Shown one piece after another: positions 12,535 to 20,967 of a DNA stretch of 64,000 nucleotides; the stretch's first letter is position 1; each line of letters opens with the position of its first letter. The stretch covers positions 372,001 through 436,000 of the forward strand of contig JBFWNR010000004.1 in assembly GCA_050250955.1 (NCBI GenBank), given 5' to 3'. The notes beneath the pieces were generated by a model. That model was not told where the DNA came from, made no database searches, and saw only the letters and a program-made list of their open reading frames with translations. The position numbers and the translations under genes were made by a program. Source of the stretch: CAWAYR01 sp050250955. GTDB lineage: Bacteria > Acidobacteriota > Vicinamibacteria > Vicinamibacterales > UBA2999.

Positions 12535-12903
12535 GTGACTCTGGCGCGACAGGCCCTCGGACGCGACGGGGAGGACACCGCGTGCCGGGTGCTGGAGGCT
12601 CGCGGCTATCGGCTCCTGGCCCGGCGCTATCGCACCCGTCTGGGCGAGATCGACGTGGTGGCGCGCGACGGGCCCTACGTGGTGTTCGTGGAGGTGAAGG
12701 CGCGCCGCGATCGCCGGTTCGGCGATCCGGCCGCGGCTGTCACCGTGCAGAAACAGCGACGGCTGGCCCTGATGGCCGCGGACTATCTGGCCCGGCATCG
12801 GCTCGGCCGGGCGCCGGCGCGGTTCGACGTCGTGGCCATCGTCTTCGGCGAGGGCCGGCCGCACGTCGCGGTGATCGTCGACGCCTTCCGGCCGGGATGG
12901 TAG
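12535..12903 (+). CDS. UPF0102 (YraN-like) endonuclease-fold protein
   Basis: 122 residues of the UPF0102 family, a restriction-endonuclease-like fold related to Holliday-junction resolvases. The opening GRDGEDTACRVLEARGYRLLARRYRTRLGEIDVVARDG contains the conserved Glu, GEID contains the conserved Asp, and VVFVEVKARRDRRFG carries ExK. Biological role unsettled. GTG start at 12535; no ATG is available in frame near the conserved region. Lies between the aminotransferase and galT on the same strand. Confidence 0.85.
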   Translation: MTLARQALGRDGEDTACRVLEARGYRLLARRYRTRLGEIDVVARDGPYVVFVEVKARRDRRFGDPAAAVTVQKQRRLALMAADYLARHRLGRAPARFDVVAIVFGEGRPHVAVIVDAFRPGW

Positions 12904-12922
12904 CCGGGCAGGGGAGTGTCTG

Positions 12923-13912
12923 ATGTCGGAATGGCGCGCCGATCCGATTACCGGCCGGTGGGTGGTGATCGCCGCCGACGAGCCGCTGCGGCGCCGCGAC
13001 TTCGACCTCGATCCGGTGGCGCCGATCGACGACGGCTACTGCCCGTTGTGCGAGGGCGAGGAAGCGGTGGCCGGCCGGGAGATCCACGCCGTGCGCCCGG
13101 CCGGTCCGGCCGACGGTCGCGGCTGGCTGCTGCGCGTGGTCCCCAACCGGGTGCCGGCGCTGCGCGTCGAGGGCACCCTCGATCACCGGCGCGAGGGCGC
13201 CTACGAGTGCATGCACGGCCTTGGCGCCCACGAGGTCGTCATCGAGACCCCGCGCCACGACGCCGCCTGGGCGACGATGCCGCTCGACGCTCTCGCGCGC
13301 GTGCTGGTGGCGTGGCGCGACCGGCTCGCCGACCTGAAGCACGACACCCGCATGCGCGCCGCCCTGGTCGTCAAGAACGAGGGCGTCAAGGCCGGGGCGA
13401 GGCTGGCCCACCCCCACTCACAGGTGATCGCGATGCCGGTGGTGCCGCCGGTGCTGGCCGCCGAACTGGCCGGCGCGCACCGCCACTATGCGACCTACGG
13501 GCGCTGCGTGTTCTGCGCCGTCGTCGGCCACGAGCTGGCGGCGCGATCGCGGATCGTGCGGGCGGCGGACGACGTCGTGGCGCTGTGCCCCTACGCCGCC
13601 GCCTGGCCGTTCGAGACCTGGGTGCTGCCGCGGGCGCACCACGCGCGGTTCGAACAGGCCCCCGAGAGCCTGCTGGCCGCCGTGGCCGGCGGCGTCCAGG
13701 ACGTGGCGCAGCGGATGGCGCGGCGGCTCGAGCGACCGGCCCTGAACGTGGTGCTCCACTCGGCGCCCTACAGCGAGGCCGCCGACGACGCCTACCACTG
13801 GCACCTCGAAGTGGTGCCGCGGGTGCTGCGGGCCACCGGGTTCGACCTGGGCAGCGGCACGGCGCTGAACCCGGTGGCGCCCGAAGAGGCCGCGCGGGTG
13901 CTCCGCGGGTAG
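12923..13912 (+). CDS. galT: Galactose-1-phosphate uridylyltransferase family protein
   Basis: HIT-superfamily nucleotidyltransferase, 329 residues. It would swap UMP between UDP-glucose and galactose-1-phosphate. Evidence: the opening WRADPITGRWVVIA, zinc ligands CPLC, RVVPNRVPAL, the HPHSQ active-site motif (HPHxQ, in AHPHSQVIAMP), a second Cys pair region RCVFCAVV and the C-terminal YHWHLEVVPR. A purine-rich AGGGGAG lies before the ATG. No galK or galE is seen, so the exact sugar nucleotide is an inference. Confidence 0.85.
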   Translation: MSEWRADPITGRWVVIAADEPLRRRDFDLDPVAPIDDGYCPLCEGEEAVAGREIHAVRPAGPADGRGWLLRVVPNRVPALRVEGTLDHRREGAYECMHGLGAHEVVIETPRHDAAWATMPLDALARVLVAWRDRLADLKHDTRMRAALVVKNEGVKAGARLAHPHSQVIAMPVVPPVLAAELAGAHRHYATYGRCVFCAVVGHELAARSRIVRAADDVVALCPYAAAWPFETWVLPRAHHARFEQAPESLLAAVAGGVQDVAQRMARRLERPALNVVLHSAPYSEAADDAYHWHLEVVPRVLRATGFDLGSGTALNPVAPEEAARVLRG

Positions 13913-13936
13913 GGAGGGGTGGTGAGCGTCGGCGCC

Positions 13937-13966
13937 TTGCCCGATCTTGCAGCGGTTTGTTACACT
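13937..13966 (+). promoter_or_regulatory. Probable sigma-70 promoter of tRNA-Gly
   Basis: TTGCCC at 13937-13942 and TACACT at 13961-13966 are separated by 18 bp, and the predicted start of transcription falls about 10 bp before tRNA-Gly. Pattern match only. Confidence 0.45.
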
Positions 13967-13983
13967 GAGCGGACGTCCTGAGG

Positions 13984-14058
13984 GCGGGAATAACTCAGTG
14001 GTAGAGTGCGACCTTGCCAAGGTCGAAGTCGCGGGTTCGAATCCCGTTTCCCGCTCCA
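13984..14058 (+). tRNA. tRNA-Gly (GCC)
   Basis: Full cloverleaf: acceptor arm GCGGGAA pairs with TTCCCGC, D-arm with AGTGGTAGAGT, anticodon arm GACCTTGCCAAGGTC with anticodon GCC, T-arm GCGGGTTCGAATCCCGT, discriminator T and an encoded CCA end. Decodes GGC/GGU. Confidence 0.97.
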
Positions 14059-14087
14059 CCCTTCGCTCTGAATCCACGCGAAGGGTG
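14057..14087 (+). terminator. Hairpin just after tRNA-Gly, terminator-like
   Basis: CACCCTTCGC (14057-14066) pairs perfectly over 10 bp with GCGAAGGGTG (14078-14087) across an 11-base loop, and begins in the encoded CCA end. No T-run follows, so it could be a weak terminator or an RNA-processing structure. The rest of the 132-bp gap before tRNA-Cys has a smaller GCCCC/GGGGC hairpin and nothing else I can name. Confidence 0.4.
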
Positions 14088-14190
14088 TCTCGCCGAAGCC
14101 CCGACGGGGCGACGGCGGACGACAGCGGTCCCCATCCCGTGAGAGACTAGCCCCGACCGAACGCTCCCCAGCCCCACCCCGCACGTTCGC

Positions 14191-14268
<78 letters not shown>

Positions 14269-14272
14269 TTTC

Positions 14273-15499
14273 CTAGGAAATTCGCCGATCGTCGAACCGC
14301 GCCACCGCGCGGGCGGCTGGGTTTTCCCAATCCTTACCCAGCCGCGCGGATCGCTGCGCCTCGGCGTAGGCCGTCGCCTTCCGGGCCGCGTCGAGCAGAT
14401 CGCCCTCGCTCACGATGTTGTAGCGCTCGAAGACCGACCGGGTCTTGTGGCCGGTCATCGTCATGGCGACCCGCTCCGGGATGCCGGCCCGGACCAGGTT
14501 GCGGACCGCCGTCCGGCGGAAGTCGTGGGGAATCCGCCCAGGGCACCCGGCGGCCGCGCAGGCGGTCCGCCAGGCCTTCGTGAACGCCGTGATGGGCTTC
14601 GGGGCCTTGGGCCCACGGCGGCCCTTGGCGACCATCCTGAAGAAGACCAGCGGCGTCAGGGTCCCGGCGTCGCGGAGCGCGTCGGCGGCCTGCCGGCGGG
14701 TCTCGAGGAGCGTCCGCAGGTCGGCGGTCATCGGGAACAGCCGGCCCTCGCCGTTCTTGGTGCGGCCGGCGTGTAGGACGACGGTCCCCGCCGCCAGGTC
14801 GACCTGGGGCCACTCCAGGGTTAGGACCTCGGAGGGCACCCGCCAGCCGGTGATGTAGGCGAAGGTCACGACGTCGCGGATCGGGTCGGGCAGGTGGCGG
14901 CAGACCGCCTCGAACTGCTCGACCTCGAAAAACCCCGCCCGCGGCGGCGCTTCGCGGAGGAGTGGGATGTGCGGGCATCGGAGCACCTTTTCCGCCTTGT
15001 TCGCGAGGCTGAAGATGCGCTTCAGGTGCTGGAGCTCACGGTTGATTTCCGCGTTCGACACCCGACCCGGCCTTCGGAGCTCCGGGACTCGGCGGGTAGT
15101 GCCGTCCGGCAGGCGTCGGTCGTAGGCGTCCCGAACGAACTCCGTAGCTGCCTGTCGGCGAGCGACGTACGCTCGAACGTCCGACGTCGTGATAGTCGCG
15201 AGCCGGCGCCCCGCGAAGTAGGGGAGCAGATGCTTGCGCACGCGGCGCTCGACCGCGTCTTCGGAGCGCTTCCCGTTCGTGCTGTAGTCGAGGAGCATGT
15301 CCTCGGCGGCCTCTTCGAAGCGGAGTTGCGACGCCTGGGGCGTGACAGCGAGCCCTTTGGCGATGTCGCCCTCACGGAGACGGAGCAATCGGCGCGCCGT
15401 CTGCTCCTTGGCCGTGTGGGTGTTCTCCTCGAAGCGCTTGCCGTCGCGCGAGTACCGGATCCACCAGGTCTTTCCGAGTCGTCGAATCTGCCCCATCAT
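14273..15499 (-). CDS. int: Tyrosine recombinase (integrase) of the element
   Basis: Catalyses site-specific integration into tRNA-Cys. 408 residues: an N-terminal arm-binding region (GKTWWIRYSRDGKRFEE), a SAM-like core-binding domain (about 60-165) and a catalytic domain with Arg220 (ITGWRVPSEV), Lys248, His325-x-x-Arg328 (HDFRR), His351 (GHKT) and the nucleophile Tyr360 (VFERYNIV). An open frame continues upstream, but ATG at 15499 overlaps the stop of the preceding zinc-ribbon gene as ATGA and AGGAG lies just ahead, which fixes the start. It is the last gene of the minus-strand run and abuts attL. Confidence 0.95.
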   Translation of the reverse strand: MMGQIRRLGKTWWIRYSRDGKRFEENTHTAKEQTARRLLRLREGDIAKGLAVTPQASQLRFEEAAEDMLLDYSTNGKRSEDAVERRVRKHLLPYFAGRRLATITTSDVRAYVARRQAATEFVRDAYDRRLPDGTTRRVPELRRPGRVSNAEINRELQHLKRIFSLANKAEKVLRCPHIPLLREAPPRAGFFEVEQFEAVCRHLPDPIRDVVTFAYITGWRVPSEVLTLEWPQVDLAAGTVVLHAGRTKNGEGRLFPMTADLRTLLETRRQAADALRDAGTLTPLVFFRMVAKGRRGPKAPKPITAFTKAWRTACAAAGCPGRIPHDFRRTAVRNLVRAGIPERVAMTMTGHKTRSVFERYNIVSEGDLLDAARKATAYAEAQRSARLGKDWENPAARAVARFDDRRIS

Positions 15500-15708
15500 G
15501 AGCTCCTCGGCGCCGGTGCCGCCGCCCGCCGCGGGCGGTGCTTCGGCTCGGCGCGCTGATCCGGGACCATCGTCTCGACCGTCGTGAAGCGGTTCTCGCA
15601 GTCGAGACACTCGCGCCGGCGACGCGGGCCGGCGACGCTGACCACGCGCGTCGGGGTGTAGACGTCGCAGGTCGGGCAGCGGAACTTCAGCGCCGGCTCG
15701 GATCGCAC
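15496..15708 (-). CDS. NrdR-like C4 zinc-ribbon protein
   Basis: 70 residues. Cys11, Cys14, Cys34 and Cys37 form a zinc ribbon, and RRRECLDCENRFTTVET closely follows the zinc-ribbon half of NrdR-type repressors (RRRECxxCxxRFTTxE). The ATP-cone half of NrdR is absent; the tail is basic and Pro/Ala-rich. It overlaps the integrase start by 4 bp, so the two are translated together. A DNA-binding helper of the recombinase or a small transcription factor are both possible; neither is shown. Confidence 0.72.
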   Translation of the reverse strand: MRSEPALKFRCPTCDVYTPTRVVSVAGPRRRRECLDCENRFTTVETMVPDQRAEPKHRPRRAAAPAPRSS

Positions 15709-15718
15709 GGCGGCCAGG

Positions 15719-16240
15719 CTATGCGACCGGCTCGCTGTAGCGTGCCGCGAGCTGGTCGACGTGGGCGCGGGCGGCAGGGCTCAGATACAGCGCGGCAGCC
15801 CTGATCTTGACGCGCCGAAAGGCGGCGGCGACGTAGAAGCTATCGTCCGCAATCGAGATGCTGAGGTGCTGGCCGAGGTCGCCCTCAGTCAGCCAGGGGA
15901 CCTGGGCGACCACCTCACGAATCGCCTGGTCCACTTCGTCAACGGTTCGAATCTGCCGGTCGACGATCGGTTCGTCAGGACCCCAGGCGAGGCCGCGCCA
16001 CTTCACCTGGTCACGGCGGGCGCCCAATACCTGCCGATGCATGAAGAGGCAGTGCCGGTACCAACCAATGCGGTGGCCGCGCCAGAGCACACGGAGCGGT
16101 CCCGTTGGGGGGGCTTCCAGCTCCTGAAGGATCTCCCGCGCTCGATCGACGAGCAACTTCACGGCATCGGCGTCGAGCTGCTCGACGAGGTGCATCAGCG
16201 CCGCCCGCTCGTTCTCCCACGGCAACAGTCGGGCGCTCAT
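15719..16240 (-). CDS. Element protein of unknown function, 173 aa
   Basis: No family recognised. The start is taken at 16240 because its ATG overlaps the TGA of the upstream gene (ATGA); the open frame further upstream is a shadow of that gene. N-terminus is helical and acidic (LPWENERAALMHLVEQLDADAVKLLVDRAREILQELE), the middle is rich in Trp and Arg (LWRGHRIGWYRHCLFMHRQ, VKWRGLAWGPDE), and the C-terminus is mixed. Soluble. It lies between the 121-aa unknown and the zinc-ribbon/integrase pair. Confidence 0.68.
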   Translation of the reverse strand: MSARLLPWENERAALMHLVEQLDADAVKLLVDRAREILQELEAPPTGPLRVLWRGHRIGWYRHCLFMHRQVLGARRDQVKWRGLAWGPDEPIVDRQIRTVDEVDQAIREVVAQVPWLTEGDLGQHLSISIADDSFYVAAAFRRVKIRAAALYLSPAARAHVDQLAARYSEPVA

Positions 16241-16602
16241 CGCACACCGCCCGTGATCAGCCGACCGACGAGCACGCCGAGGGCGAAGCCGGCCTCCGCG
16301 TTGCGCCACTCGACTTCGCACAGCGCGTCCTCGGCGTCGGTGCCCGAGTGCTGCACCTTGATGCGATCGATGGCGCGGAGGATCTTGGCGCCGCCGGCCG
16401 TGCCCACCATCCGGTGCGCTGCCTGCTTTACCACTGTAAGGTCGAACTGGCAAGCGACGATCTCGTACAGTTCCCGCTCGGCCAGCGGCAGCAACGTCTG
16501 CATCGTGGTGTCCTGCTCGGGGCCGGCCAACATCGCGGCCAGGACGTCGAGCGACGTGGGCGTCTTCGGGGTGGTCTTGCGGCGGGTGCTCTTGCGGGTC
16601 AT
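16237..16602 (-). CDS. Element protein of unknown function, 121 aa
   Basis: No family recognised. The start at 16602 is set by GGAGG four bases upstream of ATG; the longer open frame covers a non-coding gap. Begins with a very basic patch (MTRKSTRRKTTPKT), then a helical region (SLDVLAAMLAG, LLPLAERELYEIVACQFDLTVVKQAAHRMVG) and a hydrophobic C-terminal stretch (AEAGFALGVLVGRLITGG). First gene of the unit that ends in the integrase, about 250 bp downstream of the tape-measure gene. Confidence 0.65.
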   Translation of the reverse strand: MTRKSTRRKTTPKTPTSLDVLAAMLAGPEQDTTMQTLLPLAERELYEIVACQFDLTVVKQAAHRMVGTAGGAKILRAIDRIKVQHSGTDAEDALCEVEWRNAEAGFALGVLVGRLITGGVR

Positions 16603-16686
16603 GCTGCCTCCGATTAAACGAATGGCAGCGGCAGGCAGGATGCGCCAGCGTGTAGGATCTGGCGCAGCCCGATCGGCCGCTACTGA

Positions 16687-16736
16687 CGGCTGACGGGTCA
16701 GCCGCCGGTGTGGAGCGTCCAACTCCCTCCGGCGGC
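16687..16736. terminator. Two overlapping hairpins downstream of the tape-measure gene
   Basis: CGGCTGA/TCAGCCG (16687-16704, 7-bp stem, 4-base loop) overlaps GCCGCCGG/CCGGCGGC (16701-16736, 8-bp stem, 20-base loop). The two are mutually exclusive, as in attenuator-type structures. They lie in the 254-bp gap 16603-16856 between the tape-measure stop and the 121-aa gene; no T-run follows on either strand. The rest of the gap shows no gene. Confidence 0.35.
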
Positions 16737-16856
16737 GTCTTCTACTGGCGCGGACTCTACGCCAGGCGCGCCCGCCGCGTCAAACCGTCGGCCTTACCGC
16801 CCGCGCCTGGTCGCCGCCTGATTGAGCGGACCGCGTCGTCGCCCGGGAGGCAGAGC

Positions 16857-19800
16857 TTACCGAGCACCATGATGGGCGGCGGGGTAGGTCACGAGGTACC
16901 GCTCGATGACCTGCTCGATGCGGGTGGTGACGTCGGCGTGGTTGGCGGTGAGCCCGGCCTCGGCCAGGTAGCGGGCCGCCTGGCGCCCGATCTCCCGCGG
17001 CGACAGGCCCTGGCCCATGATGACCGGCAGGACGTTCGTCGCGTTGGTCGTGATCGACGCGCCGCCGCGGCCGCTGAGCTCGGACAGGACGCGCGCGACG
17101 AACCCGAGCTCTCGGTCGCGCGGCACCACCGACTCGATGTTGTGCAGGGCCGCCAGGCGGCCGCCCGCGGGGAACCGCCCGCGGAAGATGCCCTCGCGGA
17201 ACGGGACGGGTTGCGTCCGCGCGACGTCATCGCCGCGGTAGTCGTCGAGGTTGATGTCGCCGACCTTCGGGATCAGGTTGATGGTCCGGTCGCGGGTGAC
17301 GTCGTCGAGCGCGTCCTCGAGCGGGCCCGCGATGTGCGTGACCAGGCGTTCGATGGCGGCGAGGATCTTCTCCCAGCCCTCCTCGGCGATCTGCGCTTCG
17401 GTCTTCTGCGCCTCGCCCCACTGGAGCCCGCTGATGTCGGTGATCTTCTCGCCGTTCTCGTCGATGAGGTTGCCGGCGTTGAAGAGGTCCTCAACCCAGG
17501 GCTTGAGGTTGGCCGGCAGGGTCTTCCCCGCCTTGACCGCCTCGACCACGAGGGCGCTGATCTCCTCGCGCGCATCGAACAGCACGCCGCCGACGTCGGC
17601 GCCGCCGTCGATCAGCGTCTGGATCGCGTTGGCGTACTTCATCGACGTTTCGTCGAGCTTCTGTTGCTGGTAGAGCGGGCCCAGGACCTCGATGCGGCCG
17701 CCGATGGTGGCGAGGGCGTCCTCCATCTGCTGGGTGCTGGGCCCCATCGCATCGCCCAGGCCGCGCAGCTTCTCGATCTGCTCGTCGGTCAGTAGCCCGA
17801 GCTCGATGAGCTTCTCGATGGTCGGCCGCATCGACGCCGGGATGCCGTTGCGGCCGGCCTCCATGATCTGGTCGAAGAGGCTGTTGGCCGAGTCGAGGTT
17901 GTCCTGACGCTCGCGGTCGAGGCGGGCGAAGGCGTCCTCGAGCTCCTTGACCGCGGCTTCGTACTCCTGGACGGTCTTCGCGCGCAGGAACCGGTCGAGG
18001 GTCAGGCCGGCGGCCTGGGCTGTGACGTTCAGCTCGTGGATCCCGCCCGCGGTCTTCGTGAAGGCGTCCCGCAGGTCGTTGACCTTCTTGTGCTGGCCGC
18101 GGCCGAAGAGGCCGCCGAAGACCTTGTCAGCCATCCCGCCCAGGAGGCCGCCGATGGCGGTGCCCAGGCCCGGCAGCACGCTCCCCAGGGCGCCGCCGAG
18201 CGTGGCGCCGAGCTTGTCCGTGAGGAGCTTCCCGAGGCCGCCCTTGCCGTCGCCGAGCAGGCCCTCCATCAACGCCCCGCCGAGGAGCCCGCCGGCGGCC
18301 TTGCCCGCGTGGCCGCCGCCCGTGAACGCGGCCAGGATCGTCGGGCCGAGCTGCGTCCGGATCGTCTCCTGGACGTGCTTGAAGACCTTCCCCAGGCTGA
18401 CCGCGCTGCCCATCGCCGCGGCGTCGGCCTCCATCCGGCGCTCGCCGAGCCAGTTCAAGTACTCGCGCCAGGCCGCGGCCTCGCGGTCGATCCGCTCGAG
18501 CTCGGCGGCCTCGGCCTCCATGCGCTGCACGCCGATGTCGTTCCAGAGGGCCCGCTCGGCGGTGGCGCGCTCGTGGGCGGCCTTGGCGGCCGCGGCCTGC
18601 GCCTCGAGGCGCTGCTCCTCGTTCTCGATCTCGCGCTCGCCGAGCTCGTTGTAGAACGCCCGTAGGGCCTGCGCGCGCTTCTCCTCGGCTTCGGCTAGGC
18701 GGCGCGTGGCCGCGGTCTGCTGGTCGAGCTGCGGCGGGCGCTTGGCGCCGGCGGCGGCGGCCTGCTCCTCGGCGAGGCTGGTGCGCTGGATCTCGGCGCC
18801 GAACGCAGCCAGGGCCTCGCGGGCCGACGCCAGCGCCCGGCCGGCGGCCGAGTCGCCGACCACGCCGGCGAGGGCGCCTTCGGCCTGCTCGTGAAACGCG
18901 CGCTGGGTCTCCTCGAAGACCCGCCGGAGCTGTTCGTTCTCCTGCCGGAGCGCCGCGTACTTCGCGCCGACGGCCCCGGGGAGCTGCTCCTGCAGCCGCA
19001 GGGCGACGTCGTGGAGATTCAACAGGGCCAGCACCAGCGACGACGTGACCGAGGCGGTGCCGGCGTAGACGAGCTGCACGCCCGACCAGGCGCGCACCAG
19101 CACGTCGGCGACCGTGAGGCCGGTCTGGCCGGCCTGAATCAGCCCGCCAGCGAACGCCTTGACGGTCGCCTGGCTGTCGCTGCCGAACGCCGCGGCGACC
19201 TGGCCCTTGATGGACTCGAAGACGCGGCCCATGCCGTCGGAGCCGAGGACCTGCAGGATCAGGCGGGCGCCGTCCTTCGCGGTGTCGAAGAACGGGCGGA
19301 AGCCGTCGGCGACGGCGAGCTGCAGCGCGTCGGTGATGCTCGACGTGAGACCGCCCCAGGTGTTCGCCTGGCTGACCATCGCGCCGGTGAAGGCCGCGAG
19401 GTCGCCCTGGAAGGCCCGGAAGATCGCGGCGCCGCTCTGGCCGGCCTTCTGCATCTCCTCGAGGCGGGTCCGGGCCGCGGGCGACAGCACGGCCAGCTCC
19501 TGCAGCCGCTGCGCGGCCTCGCCAAAGGGCCGCCCGGCCATCAGCGACGAGTACAGTCGGCCGACCCAGGTGCCGAGGTCCTCGAGCGGGGCCCCGGTGG
19601 CCGCGGCCGCGTCGCCAATGGCGGTGAGGGTGTCGGCGGTGTCGAGCGCGTCGCCACCGAACGTGCGCAGCCGGCGCGATGCCTCGATGACCTGGCCGGT
19701 CTCGAAGGGCGTCTTCGCCGCGAAGTCGAACAGGCCTCGGACGTGGTCCCGGGCCCGGTCCGCGTCGCCCATCAGTGTGGTGAATTGCAGCTCAGTCGTC

Positions 19801-20114
19801 TCGAGCGTTGCGTTCAGCCCGAAGGCCGCATCGCGGGCGAAGTGGAAGACCGCGCCGACGCCGCGCATGACGGCCTGGGCGCCGAGGAAGCCGGCGAAGG
19901 TGCCAGCCGCCACTCGGCCGAGGCCGGTGAGCGCCGACGTGACGCTCCCCACCGCGGAGGCGCCCTCGACGCCGACGGCGCGCTTGAGCGTCGCGCCGAT
20001 CCGACCGAAGACCGTGTCGACCCCGCGGCCCTCGCGCTGCAGCCGCTGCAGGTCGGCGATGATCGGGCCGCCGGTGGTCAGCTCGAGGACGGCACGCCCG
20101 ATCCGGTCGCTCAC
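16857..20114 (-). CDS. Phage tail tape-measure protein
   Basis: Ruler and chaperone of the tail tube in long-tailed phages. 1085 residues. The N-terminal third carries the tape-measure domain: ELQFTTLMGDADRARDHVRGLFDFAAKTPFETGQVIEASRRL, then AIGDAAAATGAPLEDLGTWVGRLYSSLMAGRPFGEAAQRLQEL. A long charged coiled-coil (about 400-580) follows, then a Gly-rich hydrophobic block (GGLLGGALMEGLLG ... GGALGSVLPGLGTAIGGLLGGMADKVFGGLFG, about 610-690) and a mixed C-terminus. At roughly 0.15 nm per residue it would specify a tail near 160 nm (family rule, not measured). It overlaps the upstream chaperone gene by 4 bp. No tail-tube or tail-tip gene follows it. Confidence 0.9.
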   Translation of the reverse strand: MSDRIGRAVLELTTGGPIIADLQRLQREGRGVDTVFGRIGATLKRAVGVEGASAVGSVTSALTGLGRVAAGTFAGFLGAQAVMRGVGAVFHFARDAAFGLNATLETTELQFTTLMGDADRARDHVRGLFDFAAKTPFETGQVIEASRRLRTFGGDALDTADTLTAIGDAAAATGAPLEDLGTWVGRLYSSLMAGRPFGEAAQRLQELAVLSPAARTRLEEMQKAGQSGAAIFRAFQGDLAAFTGAMVSQANTWGGLTSSITDALQLAVADGFRPFFDTAKDGARLILQVLGSDGMGRVFESIKGQVAAAFGSDSQATVKAFAGGLIQAGQTGLTVADVLVRAWSGVQLVYAGTASVTSSLVLALLNLHDVALRLQEQLPGAVGAKYAALRQENEQLRRVFEETQRAFHEQAEGALAGVVGDSAAGRALASAREALAAFGAEIQRTSLAEEQAAAAGAKRPPQLDQQTAATRRLAEAEEKRAQALRAFYNELGEREIENEEQRLEAQAAAAKAAHERATAERALWNDIGVQRMEAEAAELERIDREAAAWREYLNWLGERRMEADAAAMGSAVSLGKVFKHVQETIRTQLGPTILAAFTGGGHAGKAAGGLLGGALMEGLLGDGKGGLGKLLTDKLGATLGGALGSVLPGLGTAIGGLLGGMADKVFGGLFGRGQHKKVNDLRDAFTKTAGGIHELNVTAQAAGLTLDRFLRAKTVQEYEAAVKELEDAFARLDRERQDNLDSANSLFDQIMEAGRNGIPASMRPTIEKLIELGLLTDEQIEKLRGLGDAMGPSTQQMEDALATIGGRIEVLGPLYQQQKLDETSMKYANAIQTLIDGGADVGGVLFDAREEISALVVEAVKAGKTLPANLKPWVEDLFNAGNLIDENGEKITDISGLQWGEAQKTEAQIAEEGWEKILAAIERLVTHIAGPLEDALDDVTRDRTINLIPKVGDINLDDYRGDDVARTQPVPFREGIFRGRFPAGGRLAALHNIESVVPRDRELGFVARVLSELSGRGGASITTNATNVLPVIMGQGLSPREIGRQAARYLAEAGLTANHADVTTRIEQVIERYLVTYPAAHHGAR

Positions 20115-20608
20115 GACGCGGCCTCGCCGTCACCGGCCGCCGGCGGGTCGGTCAGCCTCTCCACGCGGGCCCAAGCCTCGGCTTCTCGCCGGCGCTGGGC
20201 CGCCGCCGCGGCCGTCTCGGGGGTGCCGGCCTGGGCCGCGCCGGCCGAGGGCAGCGGGCTCCCCTGGGCCCCGTAGGCCGCGACGATCGCCAGGCGGTGG
20301 GGGTCGACCAGCCGCTGGTGGACGTCGTCCGGGGCCTTGACGATGCGGCGCACGATCGCGTCGAGCAGCTGCGACAGCTCAGCGCGCTCCGCGTCGGTCT
20401 CGGCCGTCGCCGACAGCCGATCGACGCGCTCGCCGTCACGGATCAGCCGGACGTGCTCGGCCAGGCCGAAGAGGACGGGATGCATCAGCGCGTAGTCGGC
20501 GCCGTCGATGCGGACGTAGCTCAGATCGGGCTGCACCCGCGTGTCGAGCTCGAGGATCGGGCGGCGCAGCAGGGAGGTCGTGCCGGGGGCGGTGGTGTCG
20601 GTGCTCAT
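20111..20608 (-). CDS. Probable tail assembly chaperone
   Basis: 165 residues, directly upstream of and overlapping the tape-measure gene (ATGA), the position held by tail assembly chaperones in siphophages and myophages. The content fits: a short strand-rich opening (ILELDTRVQPDLSYVRIDGADYALMHPVLFGLAEHVRLIRDGERVDRL), a helical region (ERAELSQLLDAIVRRIVKAP, VHQRLVDPHRLAIVAAYGA) and an Ala-rich charged tail. Identification rests on gene order and composition, not on a clear motif. I saw no obvious slippery site for the programmed frameshift that such genes often have. Confidence 0.62.
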   Translation of the reverse strand: MSTDTTAPGTTSLLRRPILELDTRVQPDLSYVRIDGADYALMHPVLFGLAEHVRLIRDGERVDRLSATAETDAERAELSQLLDAIVRRIVKAPDDVHQRLVDPHRLAIVAAYGAQGSPLPSAGAAQAGTPETAAAAAQRRREAEAWARVERLTDPPAAGDGEAAS

Positions 20609-20967
20609 GGCGTACAGGCTCCTTCGGACGGCTGAGGGACGACGGCGCGGGCCCGCGGGTGGTGACCAGGCGGAATCGGGGCCGCGCCGTCGTCGGGTTC
20701 GAACGTGACCGGGCTCCCGGGCAGCAGGTGCGCGCCGGCGGCCAGGTCGAACTGGGAGAAGAAGAACCGCTCGCCGGTGGTCTGGTCGGCAAGCAGTCCG
20801 TATCGACCGCAGTAACTCACCACGGTCGCCGTCCGGCGCGTCGGCCGCGGCTTGGGGCTGGCGGTGCGGCAGCGCTTGCAGCGCCGCGGCGGCCGCAGCC
20901 CTCGCTCGGCGTAGAAGGCCGCGTCGAACGTGAACCGGAAGCCGCAGTCGCGGCAGTCGGCGGTCAT
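20605..20967 (-). CDS. Zinc-ribbon (zf-trcl type) plus cold-shock domain protein
   Basis: 120 residues with two parts. Residues 1-34 are a treble-clef-like zinc ribbon with Cys5, Cys8, Cys30 and Cys33 (CRDCGFRFTFDAAFYAERG ... RRCKRCR), as in the zf-trcl family. Residues 45-111 follow a cold-shock OB fold: ATVVSYCGRYGLLADQTTGERFFFSQFDL, then GSPVTFEPDDGAAP and a final ARAVVP strand, though the canonical RNP motifs are degenerate. Start at 20967 because its ATG overlaps the TGA of the preceding gene; the stop overlaps the chaperone start. Probably a nucleic-acid-binding regulator. Confidence 0.7.
   Translation of the reverse strand: MTADCRDCGFRFTFDAAFYAERGLRPPRRCKRCRTASPKPRPTRRTATVVSYCGRYGLLADQTTGERFFFSQFDLAAGAHLLPGSPVTFEPDDGAAPIPPGHHPRARAVVPQPSEGACTP

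Noticed and set aside
15719..16453. Longer start for the 173-aa element gene
   Set aside because: The extra 71 residues are an out-of-frame reading of the upstream gene; the ATGA overlap at 16240 explains the real start.
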